Assembly: GCA_023474775.1 (NCBI GenBank)
Contig: JAMCXP010000010.1
Location: forward strand, 1 to 12,995
Direction of reading: 5' to 3'
DNA length: 12,995 nucleotides
From: Candidatus Martarchaeota archaeon
GTDB lineage: Archaea > Micrarchaeota > Micrarchaeia > Norongarragalinales > UBA8480
Part shown: positions 12,809 through 12,995 of the stretch, one piece after another
How the letters are laid out: each line of letters opens with the position of its first letter
Position numbering within the stretch: position 1 is the first letter of the stretch
The notes under the pieces: generated by a model
The model's input: only the letters and a program-made list of their open reading frames with translations
The model's database searches: none
What the model was told of the DNA's origin: nothing
Made by a program: the position numbers and the translations under genes

Positions 12809-12995
12809 CTTTTCCTTCATCCCACTCATCTCCGCAATACCTCCAGCATTATCAGTAATCGGACCATAAGAATCCAAAGTAATAACAATACCAGTCAAAG
12901 ACAACATAGAAACCGCGGCCAGCGAAACACCATAAATACCTCCAGCCTCAAAACTCGCAATAATTGCCAAAACCACCAAAACCAAAGGCACTGCC
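12714..12995. repeat. Perfect 99-bp fold-back inverted repeat at the window end
   Basis: Bases 12897-12995 are the exact reverse complement of 12714-12812. The 84-base centre (12813-12896), read on the minus strand, is the direct continuation of hppA. This is the pattern of a fold-back chimera from amplification or of an assembly end, not of a natural gene end. Confidence 0.95.

Noticed and set aside
12809..12858. C-terminal tail of the hppA frame (FPSSHSSPQYLQHYQ)
   Set aside because: It is the reverse complement of downstream hppA read after the fold-back, not a real protein end.
12800..12991. Minus-strand ORF of 63 residues with clear pyrophosphatase sequence
   Set aside because: It is the fold-back copy of hppA, useful for extending the protein sequence but not a second gene.

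Overview
The window reads as a piece of an archaeal chromosome. It has an archaeal histone, transcription factor E (TFE-alpha), the archaeal tRNA methyltransferase aTrm56, an archaeal-type phosphoglycerate mutase, TATA boxes about 25 bases upstream of several start codons (leaderless mRNAs), and tRNAs with bulge-helix-bulge introns. The DNA is AT-rich with short, simple proteins. A bacterial-type leucyl-tRNA synthetase and a bacterial-looking DUF4256 protein point to a lineage with gene transfer. A small-genome (DPANN-like) archaeon is my best guess; no rRNA or other firm marker is present.

Layout. At 2-1081 is the 3' part of a MacB/FtsX-type ABC transporter permease. An initiator tRNA-Met with an unusual intron (1234-1339) runs straight into apgM and a dCTP deaminase/dUTPase-family gene. 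A small winged-helix protein (3163-3549) converges on, and overlaps, the histone gene. Next comes an inverted 77-bp copy of part of the following gene, a truncated AAA+ ATPase (3928-4899, minus), whose upstream region holds TAAAA repeats spaced at about 11, 21 and 33 bp. The minus-strand genes continue with an FMN reductase-like protein, TFE and aTrm56. tRNA-Lys(CTT) and leuS run on the plus strand from the region shared with aTrm56. DUF4256 and a convergent ankyrin-repeat protein follow. A gene-poor stretch (10790-11619) holds several hairpins, tRNA-Cys(GCA) with a second unusual intron, and a weak or decayed small ORF. The window ends in a membrane pyrophosphatase gene (hppA), interrupted by a perfect fold-back inverted repeat.

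The most interesting signal is in the tRNAs. In both tRNA-iMet and tRNA-Cys a 31-33 nt insertion lies between nucleotides 9 and 10. In each case a bulge-helix-bulge motif can be drawn whose standard cuts restore a normal tRNA. Its central helix is the 5' acceptor strand paired with the intron, and the outer helix is completed by pairing of the 5' leader with the D-arm (9 bp in tRNA-Cys; 5 bp plus 1 bp across a mismatch in tRNA-iMet). The three tRNAs also differ at the normally invariant T-loop position 55 (T, C, G), while C56, the aTrm56 target, is kept in all.

Caution: the perfect inverted repeats at 3856-4199 and 12714-12995 look like fold-back chimeras of amplification or assembly. The join between the histone region and the ATPase, and everything after 12812, should not be trusted without raw reads.
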